This document shows, piece by piece, positions 1 to 7,531 of a stretch of 10,170 nt of DNA. A model generated the notes under the pieces. The model ran no database searches, was not told the DNA's origin, and saw nothing but the letters and a program-made list of their open reading frames with translations. The stretch spans positions 1-10,170 of the forward strand of contig NZ_CABUOD010000076.1 of the NCBI RefSeq assembly GCF_902493135.1. The letters run 5' to 3'. Position 1 is the first letter of the stretch. Every line of letters starts with the position of its first letter. The stretch is from an uncultured Parabacteroides sp. GTDB taxonomy: Bacteria > Bacteroidota > Bacteroidia > Bacteroidales > Tannerellaceae. The position numbers were made by a program, and so were the translations under genes.

Positions 1-80
1 TCTTCATTCCACAAAAGCCCTCTCTTTTTTAGCAAGAAACAAGCACATAATCCCGTAAACACCCCCATGTTACCACCCTT

Positions 81-117
81 TACACCCGGGTGTAGAGAGC
101 CGGTACATCCGGGTGTA
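81..117. repeat. Two direct copies of a CCCGGG-centred 14-bp palindrome
   Basis: TACACCCGGGTGTA at 81-94 is a perfect 14-bp palindrome. A second copy, TACATCCGGGTGTA at 104-117, differs by one base and so is an imperfect palindrome. The copies start 23 bp apart and each is followed by GA. Paired dyads a little over two helical turns apart could bind a dimeric regulator or be part of a replication or recombination site. No flanking gene in the window explains them. The repeats are seen directly; any function is inference. Confidence 0.7.
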
Positions 118-137
118 GAAGGGGGCAACAGGGGGAC

Positions 138-165
138 GCCTGGCAAGTAAAGTACCTTGCCGGGC
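138..165. repeat. Stem-loop with 10-bp arms
   Basis: GCCTGGCAAG (138-147) pairs with CTTGCCGGGC (156-165) across an 8-base loop, with one G-U wobble. The stem is GC-rich but no T-run follows directly, so it is not a canonical intrinsic terminator. It could be a weak terminator for a gene left of the window or an RNA structure in a leader. Confidence 0.5.
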
Positions 166-267
166 CATGAAAATCACTTGGTTTTACATATTTTATAGTC
201 GTTTTTACATAAAATAATCGAGTGGTTTGCAGGGGTGAGAATAGGGGGCTTGTCGTTCGTGTTATTT

Positions 268-305
268 GCAATACGCTTATATACAGTTGTATATAAACGC
301 AATAC
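268..305. repeat. AT-rich inverted repeat flanked by GCAATAC direct repeats
   Basis: The 9-base arms TTATATACA (277-285) and TGTATATAA (288-296) are separated by only two bases. The dyad is bracketed by identical heptamers GCAATAC at 268-274 and 299-305. A dyad inside direct repeats resembles an operator or a site-specific recombination or replication site. No gene nearby identifies which. Confidence 0.55.
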
Positions 306-327
306 TTGTTTTCCCACCAAATTACCG

Positions 328-445
328 GTGATAGGGGAGTGATACTGTAGTGATAGAGAAAATAGGCATGTATCACTAATATAACAAGCTGAATATCAAT
401 CAGTAAATAGGGGTTAGTGATACAGTGACAGAGGAAATCTATCAC
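328..445. repeat. Cluster of GTGATA hexamers, iteron-like
   Basis: GTGATA occurs in direct orientation at 328-333, 339-344, 350-355 and 417-422 and inverted (TATCAC) at 371-376 and 440-445. A near copy, GTGACA, is at 425-430. The first three are exactly 11 bp apart, about one helical turn. A longer imperfect direct repeat, ATAGGGG(TT)AGTGATAC..., spans 331-363 and 407-437. This density in 118 bp is well above chance for a hexamer. Regularly phased repeats suit a DNA-binding protein or replication-initiator site; the function is inferred only. Confidence 0.55.
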
Positions 446-602
446 GCTTTATGTTGGCGAATTGAAATCTGTCGTAAAGGAGGTTGTCGGCAAAAGTGCT
501 CTGGAACGAGAAAACGAATGTTTGCGTAAAGAACTGAACCGACTGAAAGTAAAAGAGGTGGAACGGCAACAGGCACAGTTCGGGGTGGGGATGAATGATT
601 GA
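429..602 (+). pseudogene. Possible remnant of a small coiled-coil protein
   Basis: An open frame of 57 codons from 429 to a TGA at 600-602 reads like real protein: mostly charged and helical, with leucines in heptad register at frame positions 25, 32 and 39 around ENECLRKELNRLK. It has no ATG or GTG start; the only candidate is TTG at 462. In the adjacent frame, GTG at 425 opens VTEEIYHAL and runs on until TAA at 525-527; deleting one base near 455 would fuse this start to the coiled-coil frame. It may therefore be a frameshifted gene, a short protein with an unusual start, or chance. The family is not recognised. Confidence 0.3.
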
Positions 603-745
603 TTTGTAAGAGCTGATTCATCAATTCTTGTGTGGCCGCAGCCGTCATCAATGAGATCATAGCGGTGTGGCTAAAAATAAATTCGAATGGGCGGCCGAGT
701 TTTCCAACTGCAAGGGAAAATATATTCGCCCGTTGGGGTGATTAA
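603..745 (+). other. Stretch with short protein-like frames but no clear gene
   Basis: Between the coiled-coil frame and the valS promoter there are only short open frames. One runs 617-745 and includes VAAAVINEIIAVWLK. Another starts at GTG 667 and stops at 739-741, reading VAKNKFEWAAEFSNCKGKYI. Both look more protein-like than random sequence, yet they overlap in different frames and lack good starts. This fits a decayed gene or chance. Bases 1-80 also hold no gene that can be supported. Confidence 0.2.
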
Positions 746-751
746 TCACCC
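736..751. promoter_or_regulatory. Perfect 16-bp palindrome, candidate operator upstream of valS
   Basis: GGGTGATT at 736-743 is followed directly by its exact reverse complement AATCACCC at 744-751. The site lies about 20 bp before the first of two -7 boxes of the valS promoter, where a repressor or activator could act. As RNA it could form a 6-bp stem with a TTAA loop, but no U-run follows, so a terminator role is less likely. Confidence 0.5.
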
Positions 752-771
752 TCTTGTGCATTCATCTGCAT

Positions 772-787
772 TATTTTTGTATTTTTG
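772..787 (+). promoter_or_regulatory. Probable valS promoter with two tandem -7 boxes
   Basis: TATTTTTG occurs twice back to back (772-779 and 780-787). Each copy fits the Bacteroidetes primary-sigma -7 consensus TAnnTTTG. A TTG at 754-756 could serve as -33 element, but it lies 15 and 23 bases from the two boxes and neither is the usual spacing of about 19-21. Transcription would start near 790-800, leaving a leader of roughly 55-60 bases before the valS ATG. Confidence 0.55.
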
Positions 788-852
788 TACCCTAAAAGTG
801 TGGACTCCTTGTATCTAAGTCCCAAACAACGATAATAAAAGAACGAAACAAT

Positions 853-3480
853 ATGGAAATTGCAAGTAAGTACAATCCCGCAGAAGTAGAGGGTAAGTGG
901 TATCAGTATTGGTTGGATAACGGCTTTTTCAAGTCGAAACCCGACGGCCGTGAGCCGTACACGATCGTCATTCCGCCCCCAAACGTCACCGGCGTGCTTC
1001 ACATGGGACACATGCTTAACAATACCATTCAGGATATTCTGATCCGCCGCGCCCGTATGCAGGGGAAAAACGCTTGCTGGGTGCCGGGAACGGACCACGC
1101 TTCCATCGCAACCGAAGCGAAAGTCGTGAATCGCCTTGCACAGCAGGGGATTAAGAAGACCGACCTGACACGTGAAGACTTCCTGAAACATGCTTGGGAA
1201 TGGAAGGAAGAACACGGGGGCATCATCCTTAAACAGTTGCGTAAGTTGGGGGCGTCCTGCGACTGGGACCGTACGGCTTTCACGATGGATGAACTGCGTT
1301 CCGAAAGCGTGATCAAGGTTTTTGTCGATCTTTATGAAAAAGGACTGATCTACCGTGGTGTCCGTATGGTGAACTGGGACCCGAAAGCGTTGACCGCCCT
1401 GTCCGACGAGGAAGTCATATATAAGGAAGAGCACAGCAAACTGTATTACCTCCGCTACAAGGTGGAAGGTGATCCGGAAGGCCGTTATGCCGTTGTCGCG
1501 ACAACCCGTCCCGAAACGATCATGGGAGATACCGCCATGTGTATCAATCCGAACGACCCGAAGAACACTTGGTTGAAGGGGAAGAAAGTGATTGTGCCGC
1601 TGGTAAACCGCGTGATCCCTGTGATCGAAGACGATTATGTGGATATCGAGTTCGGTACCGGTTGCCTGAAAGTGACTCCGGCACACGATGTGAACGACTA
1701 TATGCTGGGCGAAAAATATAATCTGCCTTCTATCGATATATTCAATGATAACGGTACGATCAGCGAGGCCGGCGGCTTGTATGTCGGCATGGACCGTTTC
1801 GACGTCCGTAAGCAGATCGAAAAAGACCTGGAAGCAGCCGGCCTGATGGAAAAGGTGGAAGCTTACGAAAACAAGGTCGGTTTCTCCGAACGCACCAATG
1901 TGCCTATCGAGCCGAAGCTGTCCATGCAATGGTTCCTGAAGATGGAACACCTCGCGCAGATCGCTTTGGAGCCGGTGATGAAGGACGACATCAAGTTCTA
2001 TCCTCCGAAGTTCAAGAATACCTACCGTCATTGGATGGAAAACATCAAGGACTGGTGCATCAGCCGTCAGTTGTGGTGGGGACACCGTATCCCGGCTTAT
2101 TTCCTGCCCGAAGGCGGTTATGTAGTGGCCGAAACGGCAGAAAAAGCATTGGAAATGGCAAAGGAAAAGACCGGCAACGCCTCTCTGACGATGGCCGACC
2201 TGCGTCAGGACGAGGATGTGCTGGATACCTGGTTCTCTTCCTGGTTATGGCCGATCTCCCTGTTCAATGGCATCAACGATCCGGACAATGAGGAGATCGA
2301 CTACTACTATCCGACGAGCGACCTGGTGACCGGTCCGGATATCATCTTCTTCTGGGTAGCCCGTATGATTATGGCGGGTTACGAATATCGGGGCAAGATG
2401 CCGTTCAAGAATGTCTATTTCACCGGTATCGTGCGTGACAAACTGGGCCGAAAGATGTCAAAGTCGTTAGGAAACTCTCCCGACCCGCTGCAACTGATCG
2501 AGCAATATGGCGCCGACGGTGTGCGCATGGGATTGATGATGGCGGCGCCTGCCGGAAACGACATTCCTTTCGACGATGCGTTGTGCGAACAGGGACGTAA
2601 CTTCAACAACAAGATATGGAATGCCTTCCGTCTGATCAAAGGATGGACGGTCGATGAACATATCGCACAGCCCGAAGCGGCAGCCACAGCCGTCAAATGG
2701 TTTAAGATGCAGCTGGACAAGACAATCGCCGAAATGGACGACCTGTTCGGCAAATACCGCCTGAGCGAAGCGATGATGGCTGTTTACAAACTCTTCTGGG
2801 ATGAGTTCTCTTCCTGGTACTTGGAGATGGTCAAGCCGGGTTACGGGCAACCTGTTGATAAGTCGACCTACTTGTCGACACTCGGTTTCTTCGATGCCTT
2901 GCTCCGCCTGCTCCATCCGTTTATGCCCTTTATTACAGAGGAATTGTGGCAGGCGTTGGAACCGCGTAAGGAAGGCGAGAGCCTGATGGTCGCACTGATA
3001 CCGGAGGTTGCTCCTGTTGATAACGCTTATCTGGAAGACTTCGAGATTGCAAAAGAAATTGTGGGTGGAGTGCGTACGATACGTCTCCAGAAAAATATAC
3101 CGAATAAGGAAGCATTGGAATTGCAGGTATTGGGTGAACACAACGATCACTTCAACGCGGTAATCGCCAAGATGTGTAACCTGTCGTCCATTATCCGTAC
3201 GGAAGAAAAAGCCGCCGGTTCTGTTTCCTTCCTGGTGCGTACGACGGAATATGCTGTCCCATTGGGTAATATGATCAACGTGGAAGAGGAGCTGGCTAAG
3301 CTTCAGGACGAACTGAAATACCAGCAAGGCTTCCTGACTTCTGTCATGAAAAAACTAAGTAACGAAAGTTTTGTAAGTAAAGCTCCGGCCAAAGTGATTG
3401 AAATGGAACGCAAGAAACAGGCCGATGCTGAAAGTAAAATCAAGTCTATCGAAGAAAGTATAGCAGCTTTGAAGAAGTAG
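853..3480 (+). CDS. valS: Valyl-tRNA synthetase
   Basis: Cytoplasmic class I aminoacyl-tRNA synthetase that joins valine to tRNA-Val using ATP and hydrolyses mischarged Thr-tRNA. The 875-residue length is normal for bacterial ValS. The catalytic HIGH signature appears as HMGH at residues 50-53 after PPPNVTGVL, and KMSKS is at 534-538. The inserted editing domain carries TTRPET at 217-222. The family blocks DWCISRQLWWGHRIPAY (from residue 400) and DVLDTWFSSWLWP (near 455) follow. The anticodon-binding domain covers roughly 620-790, and residues 807-875 form the lysine- and glutamate-rich C-terminal coiled-coil arm typical of ValS. The ATG at 853 is the natural start: it begins the conserved YNPAEVEGKWYQYW segment and there is no Shine-Dalgarno, as is usual in this phylum. 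The kinase gene downstream follows after 19 bp with no terminator. Confidence 0.98.
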   Translation: MEIASKYNPAEVEGKWYQYWLDNGFFKSKPDGREPYTIVIPPPNVTGVLHMGHMLNNTIQDILIRRARMQGKNACWVPGTDHASIATEAKVVNRLAQQGIKKTDLTREDFLKHAWEWKEEHGGIILKQLRKLGASCDWDRTAFTMDELRSESVIKVFVDLYEKGLIYRGVRMVNWDPKALTALSDEEVIYKEEHSKLYYLRYKVEGDPEGRYAVVATTRPETIMGDTAMCINPNDPKNTWLKGKKVIVPLVNRVIPVIEDDYVDIEFGTGCLKVTPAHDVNDYMLGEKYNLPSIDIFNDNGTISEAGGLYVGMDRFDVRKQIEKDLEAAGLMEKVEAYENKVGFSERTNVPIEPKLSMQWFLKMEHLAQIALEPVMKDDIKFYPPKFKNTYRHWMENIKDWCISRQLWWGHRIPAYFLPEGGYVVAETAEKALEMAKEKTGNASLTMADLRQDEDVLDTWFSSWLWPISLFNGINDPDNEEIDYYYPTSDLVTGPDIIFFWVARMIMAGYEYRGKMPFKNVYFTGIVRDKLGRKMSKSLGNSPDPLQLIEQYGADGVRMGLMMAAPAGNDIPFDDALCEQGRNFNNKIWNAFRLIKGWTVDEHIAQPEAAATAVKWFKMQLDKTIAEMDDLFGKYRLSEAMMAVYKLFWDEFSSWYLEMVKPGYGQPVDKSTYLSTLGFFDALLRLLHPFMPFITEELWQALEPRKEGESLMVALIPEVAPVDNAYLEDFEIAKEIVGGVRTIRLQKNIPNKEALELQVLGEHNDHFNAVIAKMCNLSSIIRTEEKAAGSVSFLVRTTEYAVPLGNMINVEEELAKLQDELKYQQGFLTSVMKKLSNESFVSKAPAKVIEMERKKQADAESKIKSIEESIAALKK

Positions 3481-3506
3481 GCTTCAAAAATATGATCAGA
3501 TGAAGC
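3481..3506 (+). promoter_or_regulatory. Intergenic hairpin covering the start codon of the first kinase
   Basis: GCTTCA begins right after the valS stop (3481-3486) and is complementary to TGAAGC at 3501-3506, which contains the TG of the kinase ATG (3500-3502). A TGATCA palindrome (3493-3498) sits in the loop. Such a stem could tune translation of the kinase relative to valS, but six base pairs with a 14-base loop is weak. Confidence 0.25.
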
Positions 3507-5506
3507 ATCTCTTCTGGTTAACCTTATTACTATTGACGCAAGCTACTGTCCCGGTGAAGGCAAACAACGGAACGGATAGCTTGCGTTCTGTTTTGAAGGC
3601 CCTCCCGGTGGAGGAAAGGCTCGCCAAGCTGAACGAATTGGCAAGTGTCCGTTATGACGAGGGCAAGGGAATGTACCCCAAGTGGCTGTATAAGGAAGTG
3701 ACGGAATTGCAGAATGAAAAATATCTGCCCAATGCCCTTTTCCATCTCGTCCGCTATTATTATGGCAATAAACCGGACAGCATGCGCTATTATCTGGCCA
3801 AGGCAGAGCCTTTGTTCCTGAAAGAAAAGCGATATGAAGAGCTGTTCCGGATGAAAGCCTGGGATATTTATATGTTATCTTCGGAAGGTGCGCAGGATGC
3901 AGTTCTGCCGGCAGCCCGTGAACTGGTGGAACTGGCTCGCCAAGTGGGGTATCCGGAAGGGGAAGAAATGGCGAATCAGGCATTGGCTAATTATTATCTG
4001 AGTCATGGATTGAAAAAGGAAGGGGCCGAATTATATGAAGAAGTCCTGGACCGTATGGAGAAACGGAACGCGCCGATCATCAAACGTTTTAATATTCTGA
4101 GGTCGCTGTTGAACAATTCGATTCCCGACGAGGCCCACAAACGGGCATTGGAGAGGATGAAGGCTTGTCTGGCGGAATGTACGGAAAAGGACATAACGAT
4201 GTTGGATGCGGAAATCTCGATCGACTACTGCTGGTATGTTTATTACCGGACGTTGGCTTCGGATGCATGTGCGGGTAAAAAGGCGAAAGAAGCGAAAGAG
4301 TATCTGGAAAAGGCGGAAGCATTGGTGAAAAAAAATAAAATGTCCAGGGAAGAGCTTACCATAGATAATATCCGGCTGTATTATTACCAAATGATCGGCA
4401 ATAATGAGGGCGCTCTCGCCATCATAGAGAAATTGCTGAAAAATCTCAAAGAGACGAAAAAGGCGATAAATACGATTGATATATTGGAACAAAAAGCCAA
4501 AACATTATCCCGGATGGGGATGGGGATGAAAGCGGCCGAGACCTATCAGGAGTTGATCGAATTGAAAGATTCGGTCACGACCGCCAAGTATTACGATGAG
4601 TTGGCAAATTGGCGTACCCAGCACGATGTGGATAAGCTGGAACTGAAAAATAAGCAGATGGCGTTGGAAGCATCCGAAACGCATGCCCAGCTGTTATTGA
4701 TGGGAGGCGGCTTAATTCTCCTCCTGTTGGCCTGCGGTACGCTTGCTGTCATTTCTTATTCGCGCCATAAGTATAGCATGCAGTTGAAGATCGCCAAAGA
4801 GAAGGCGGAAGAAGCCGACCGGATGAAATCGGCATTCCTTGCCAATATGAACCACGAAATCCGTACACCGCTGAACGCCATAGTCGGCTTTTCGCAGGTA
4901 CTGGTGGATGAAGAGGATGCGGATGTTCGCCAGGAGTACCAGAAAATAATCCAGAACAATAATGAATTGTTGCAGCGCCTGATCAATGATGTTTTGGATT
5001 TGTCGAAGATTGAATCCAACTCGATGACTTTTTCTTTCTTCAATATCTATCTGCCGGAAATGATGGACGAAATATATCGCGCAACCTTGTTACGGATGCC
5101 GGCCGGAGTCCTTTTGGAATTAAAAGAATGTTTTCCGATAAATTTTTATACCGATCGTATGCGTCTTACGCAAATAATTACTAACTTGCTGAACAATGCA
5201 ATAAAGCATACTGAAAAAGGTTTTATCCGATTTGGGTATGACGTATTGGAAAACGAAATTAAGTTTTTTGTCGAAGATACAGGCGAGGGAATACCGGAAG
5301 ATAAACTGGAAAGTATTTTCAGCCGTTTTGTCCAGTTGAGCGACTGGAGCAAAGGCGTGGGACTCGGACTTGCTATCTGCAAAGGGCTGATTTCAAATAT
5401 GGGGGGTAAGATTGCCGTGACGTCGAAATTGGGAGAGGGTTCGGTTTTTTATGTGACGTTTCCTATCCATAAGAAAGATGGCGGTATGAAAATAAGCAGT
5501 AGATGA
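3500..5506 (+). CDS. TPR-domain membrane sensor histidine kinase (first of tandem pair)
   Basis: Inner-membrane sensor kinase of 668 residues. Residues 1-21 are a signal peptide (MKHLFWLTLLLL...VKA), so the helical repeat region (about 30-370, TPR-like, for example EMANQALANYYLSHGLKKEGAELYEE) should face the periplasm. A short coiled coil (ELANWRTQHDVDKLELKNK) leads to one membrane helix at about 398-420. The cytoplasmic part has HisKA with NHEIRTPLN (phosphoacceptor His452) and a HATPase with N-box N562-LLNNA, G1 box D593TGEGIP and G2 box from G619 (GVGLGL). All catalytic motifs are intact, so autophosphorylation is expected. There is no receiver or DNA-binding domain, so the phosphate must go to a regulator encoded elsewhere. 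The gene follows valS by 19 bp and its TGA overlaps the next ATG. The ligand is unknown. Confidence 0.9.
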   Translation: MKHLFWLTLLLLTQATVPVKANNGTDSLRSVLKALPVEERLAKLNELASVRYDEGKGMYPKWLYKEVTELQNEKYLPNALFHLVRYYYGNKPDSMRYYLAKAEPLFLKEKRYEELFRMKAWDIYMLSSEGAQDAVLPAARELVELARQVGYPEGEEMANQALANYYLSHGLKKEGAELYEEVLDRMEKRNAPIIKRFNILRSLLNNSIPDEAHKRALERMKACLAECTEKDITMLDAEISIDYCWYVYYRTLASDACAGKKAKEAKEYLEKAEALVKKNKMSREELTIDNIRLYYYQMIGNNEGALAIIEKLLKNLKETKKAINTIDILEQKAKTLSRMGMGMKAAETYQELIELKDSVTTAKYYDELANWRTQHDVDKLELKNKQMALEASETHAQLLLMGGGLILLLLACGTLAVISYSRHKYSMQLKIAKEKAEEADRMKSAFLANMNHEIRTPLNAIVGFSQVLVDEEDADVRQEYQKIIQNNNELLQRLINDVLDLSKIESNSMTFSFFNIYLPEMMDEIYRATLLRMPAGVLLELKECFPINFYTDRMRLTQIITNLLNNAIKHTEKGFIRFGYDVLENEIKFFVEDTGEGIPEDKLESIFSRFVQLSDWSKGVGLGLAICKGLISNMGGKIAVTSKLGEGSVFYVTFPIHKKDGGMKISSR

Positions 5507-7482
5507 AACGACTTTTATTATGGGGGTTTTTCTTATTATCAGGAGGATTCTGTTGTATTGATCCGGCTTTTTCCGCTGATTTGCAACAGAAGGCTGATAC
5601 TATGTTCTTGCAGCAACTGTACGACACCGTTATCGGGAGAGTAGAGTGTAAAGACCGTGTGCAGTATTTCAATCGTTTGCTTGTGGAAGCACGAAAGCGG
5701 CAAAATGCTCAATTTGAGGGAACGGCTTTGTTCTTGCTTGTAAAGCATTATTATACGGAAGAACTGGATAGTTTTGCTTATTATATGCAACGTGCCATTC
5801 CTTTGTTGACGGAACAAAACAGGTTGGAAGAACTGTTTCGGATGAAAGCCTGGTATGTTTATGCCTTAACAAGGAATAAAGAGAACGGAAGAGCTTTGGA
5901 TAGTATAAATTCGTTGAAAAAGCTGGCTCTCCTGCTGGATTATCCGGATGGAACGGATATGGCCAACCAGGCTTTGGCCGATTATTATATGTCTAATAAA
6001 ATGAAGGAGGAAGGGTTGGCCTTGTATGAAGAAATCCTGGCAGGGATGGAAAAAAGAAATGCTCCTTTGATTAAACGTATCAATATCATACGCCAATTGC
6101 AGAATAAAGCTTCCAGCCCGGAAAAAAGACTGGAATACTTGAACTTGCTGAAAAAATATCTGGACCGGTGCGATGAAGAGGGGATTGAGAAGCTGAGTGA
6201 AGAAAACTCGGTTAGTACGCTTAAATATGCGATGCATCGCGGGTTTGCGATGGCATATATAACTACGCAACAATATGCGTTGGTCCTGAAGCATTTAAAA
6301 CAGGCTGAAGCTATTCTGAAGAAATATAATATCGGTAATCGGGAGGCGGAAATAAAAACAATCTATGCCCATTATTATAGAAGTACGGGCAACTATGGGA
6401 AAGCAATAGAATTATTCGATGAGTTGTTGGAGATTTACAAGCATGGAGGAAGAATGTCCTCCTATCTCGATCTTTTGGGGAATAAAGCGTTGGTTCTGAT
6501 GGCGGGAAAACGGTATAAGGACGCTGCCCAGGCCTATAGGCAGTATGCTTTTTTGAAAGATTCCCTCTCTTCTGCCAATTATTATAAGGAACTGGCGGAA
6601 TTGCGGACGCAGCATAATTTGGATAAACTCGAATTGGAAAACAAGAAGATGGAGAACGAGGCGTTGCGGGATCGCACCCAGTTGCTTTATCTTTGGGTCG
6701 GCGTGGTGGCGCTTGTTCTGGTATGTTGCCTGTTGGTTTTCCTTGTATATCAGCATCGGCGTCATAGTCTCCAGCTGAAAAGGGCGAAGGATAAGGCGGA
6801 AGAGTCGGATCGGTTGAAGTCGGCATTTCTTGCCAATATGAATCACGAAATCCGTACTCCTCTGAATGCGATTGTCGGTTTCTCTCAGGTGCTGATCGAC
6901 GAAGAGGATCAGGAGGCCCGGAGGCAGTTTGCCGGTATTATCCAAAACAATAATGACTTGTTGCAACGGCTCATTTCGGATGTGCTGGATATCTCGAAGA
7001 TCGAATCGAATACGATGTCGTTGCATTATGCCGAATATGACCTGCCTCAATTGATGGATGAAATTTATAAAGTCATCCTGCTAAGGATGCAAGAGGGAGT
7101 CGAATTGCAATTGGCCGATTGTCCTCCTTGCTTGTTGTACACAGACCGTAATCGTCTGACGCAGGTGTTGACAAACTTATTGACCAATGCGATTAAACAT
7201 ACGGAAGCCGGTTTTATCCGTTTCGGTTATGAAGTGACTGAGTCGGAAGTACGCTTTTTTGTGCAGGATACGGGAAAAGGAATTCCGGAAGACCGGTTGG
7301 AGCAAATATTCAGCCGCTTTGTGCAGCTTGACGATTGGAGCAAAGGAGTCGGCCTTGGCTTGGCTATTTGTAAGGGCTTGCTTGAAAAGATGGGCGGTTC
7401 CATCAGCGTGACGTCGAAAGTAGGCGAAGGCTCTGTCTTTTATGTAAAGTTGCCGCGTGAAGAAATAAATAAAATCAGCTAA
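5503..7482 (+). CDS. TPR-domain membrane sensor histidine kinase (second of tandem pair)
   Basis: A 659-residue paralogue of the preceding protein with the same plan: signal peptide 1-25 ending AFSA, periplasmic TPR-like region to about 370, coiled linker (ELRTQHNLDKLELENKK), membrane helix about 394-419, HisKA with His448 in NHEIRTPLN, then HATPase with N558-LLTNA, D589TGKGIP and GVGLGL from residue 615. By eye, roughly four in five residues match in the HisKA segment, and the sensor parts are clearly related but more divergent (compare EMANQALANYYLS with DMANQALADYYMS). Its ATG at 5503 overlaps the previous stop in an ATGA junction, implying translational coupling. No receiver domain is present. 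The pair probably arose by tandem duplication; the two could sense different ligands or form heterodimers (inference). Confidence 0.9.
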   Translation: MKRLLLWGFFLLSGGFCCIDPAFSADLQQKADTMFLQQLYDTVIGRVECKDRVQYFNRLLVEARKRQNAQFEGTALFLLVKHYYTEELDSFAYYMQRAIPLLTEQNRLEELFRMKAWYVYALTRNKENGRALDSINSLKKLALLLDYPDGTDMANQALADYYMSNKMKEEGLALYEEILAGMEKRNAPLIKRINIIRQLQNKASSPEKRLEYLNLLKKYLDRCDEEGIEKLSEENSVSTLKYAMHRGFAMAYITTQQYALVLKHLKQAEAILKKYNIGNREAEIKTIYAHYYRSTGNYGKAIELFDELLEIYKHGGRMSSYLDLLGNKALVLMAGKRYKDAAQAYRQYAFLKDSLSSANYYKELAELRTQHNLDKLELENKKMENEALRDRTQLLYLWVGVVALVLVCCLLVFLVYQHRRHSLQLKRAKDKAEESDRLKSAFLANMNHEIRTPLNAIVGFSQVLIDEEDQEARRQFAGIIQNNNDLLQRLISDVLDISKIESNTMSLHYAEYDLPQLMDEIYKVILLRMQEGVELQLADCPPCLLYTDRNRLTQVLTNLLTNAIKHTEAGFIRFGYEVTESEVRFFVQDTGKGIPEDRLEQIFSRFVQLDDWSKGVGLGLAICKGLLEKMGGSISVTSKVGEGSVFYVKLPREEINKIS

Positions 7483-7531
7483 GTCTTTCTATTTTCTTTT
7501 TTGAATGTTATCGTGCACACCAAAAAAAGAC

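Noticed and set aside
138..165. An intrinsic terminator
   Set aside because: The stem is good but the bases after it (CATGAAAATC) contain no T-run.
80..445. A 121-codon minus-strand open frame in the leader
   Set aside because: Its composition is erratic (many Tyr, Ile, Cys and Pro), it has no domain, and it runs through several palindromes and repeats. The sequence is better explained as non-coding.
81..445. A CRISPR array
   Set aside because: The repeats are short, unevenly spaced and partly inverted. There are no regular spacers and no cas genes.
442..660. A 72-codon minus-strand open frame
   Set aside because: It mirrors the plus-strand coiled-coil frame, which has the more protein-like composition.
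790..852. A T-box or riboswitch leader for valS
   Set aside because: The leader is only about 60 bases and shows no T-box sequence or specifier stem. T-boxes are also not typical of this phylum.
742..2085. A 447-codon open frame on the minus strand
   Set aside because: It lies antisense to valS, whose catalytic and editing motifs are all intact. The product is histidine- and valine-rich with no domain, as expected for the complement of a GC-biased coding frame.
2467..3327. A 286-codon minus-strand open frame
   Set aside because: It is antisense to the anticodon-binding half of valS, with no recognisable domain and no promoter.
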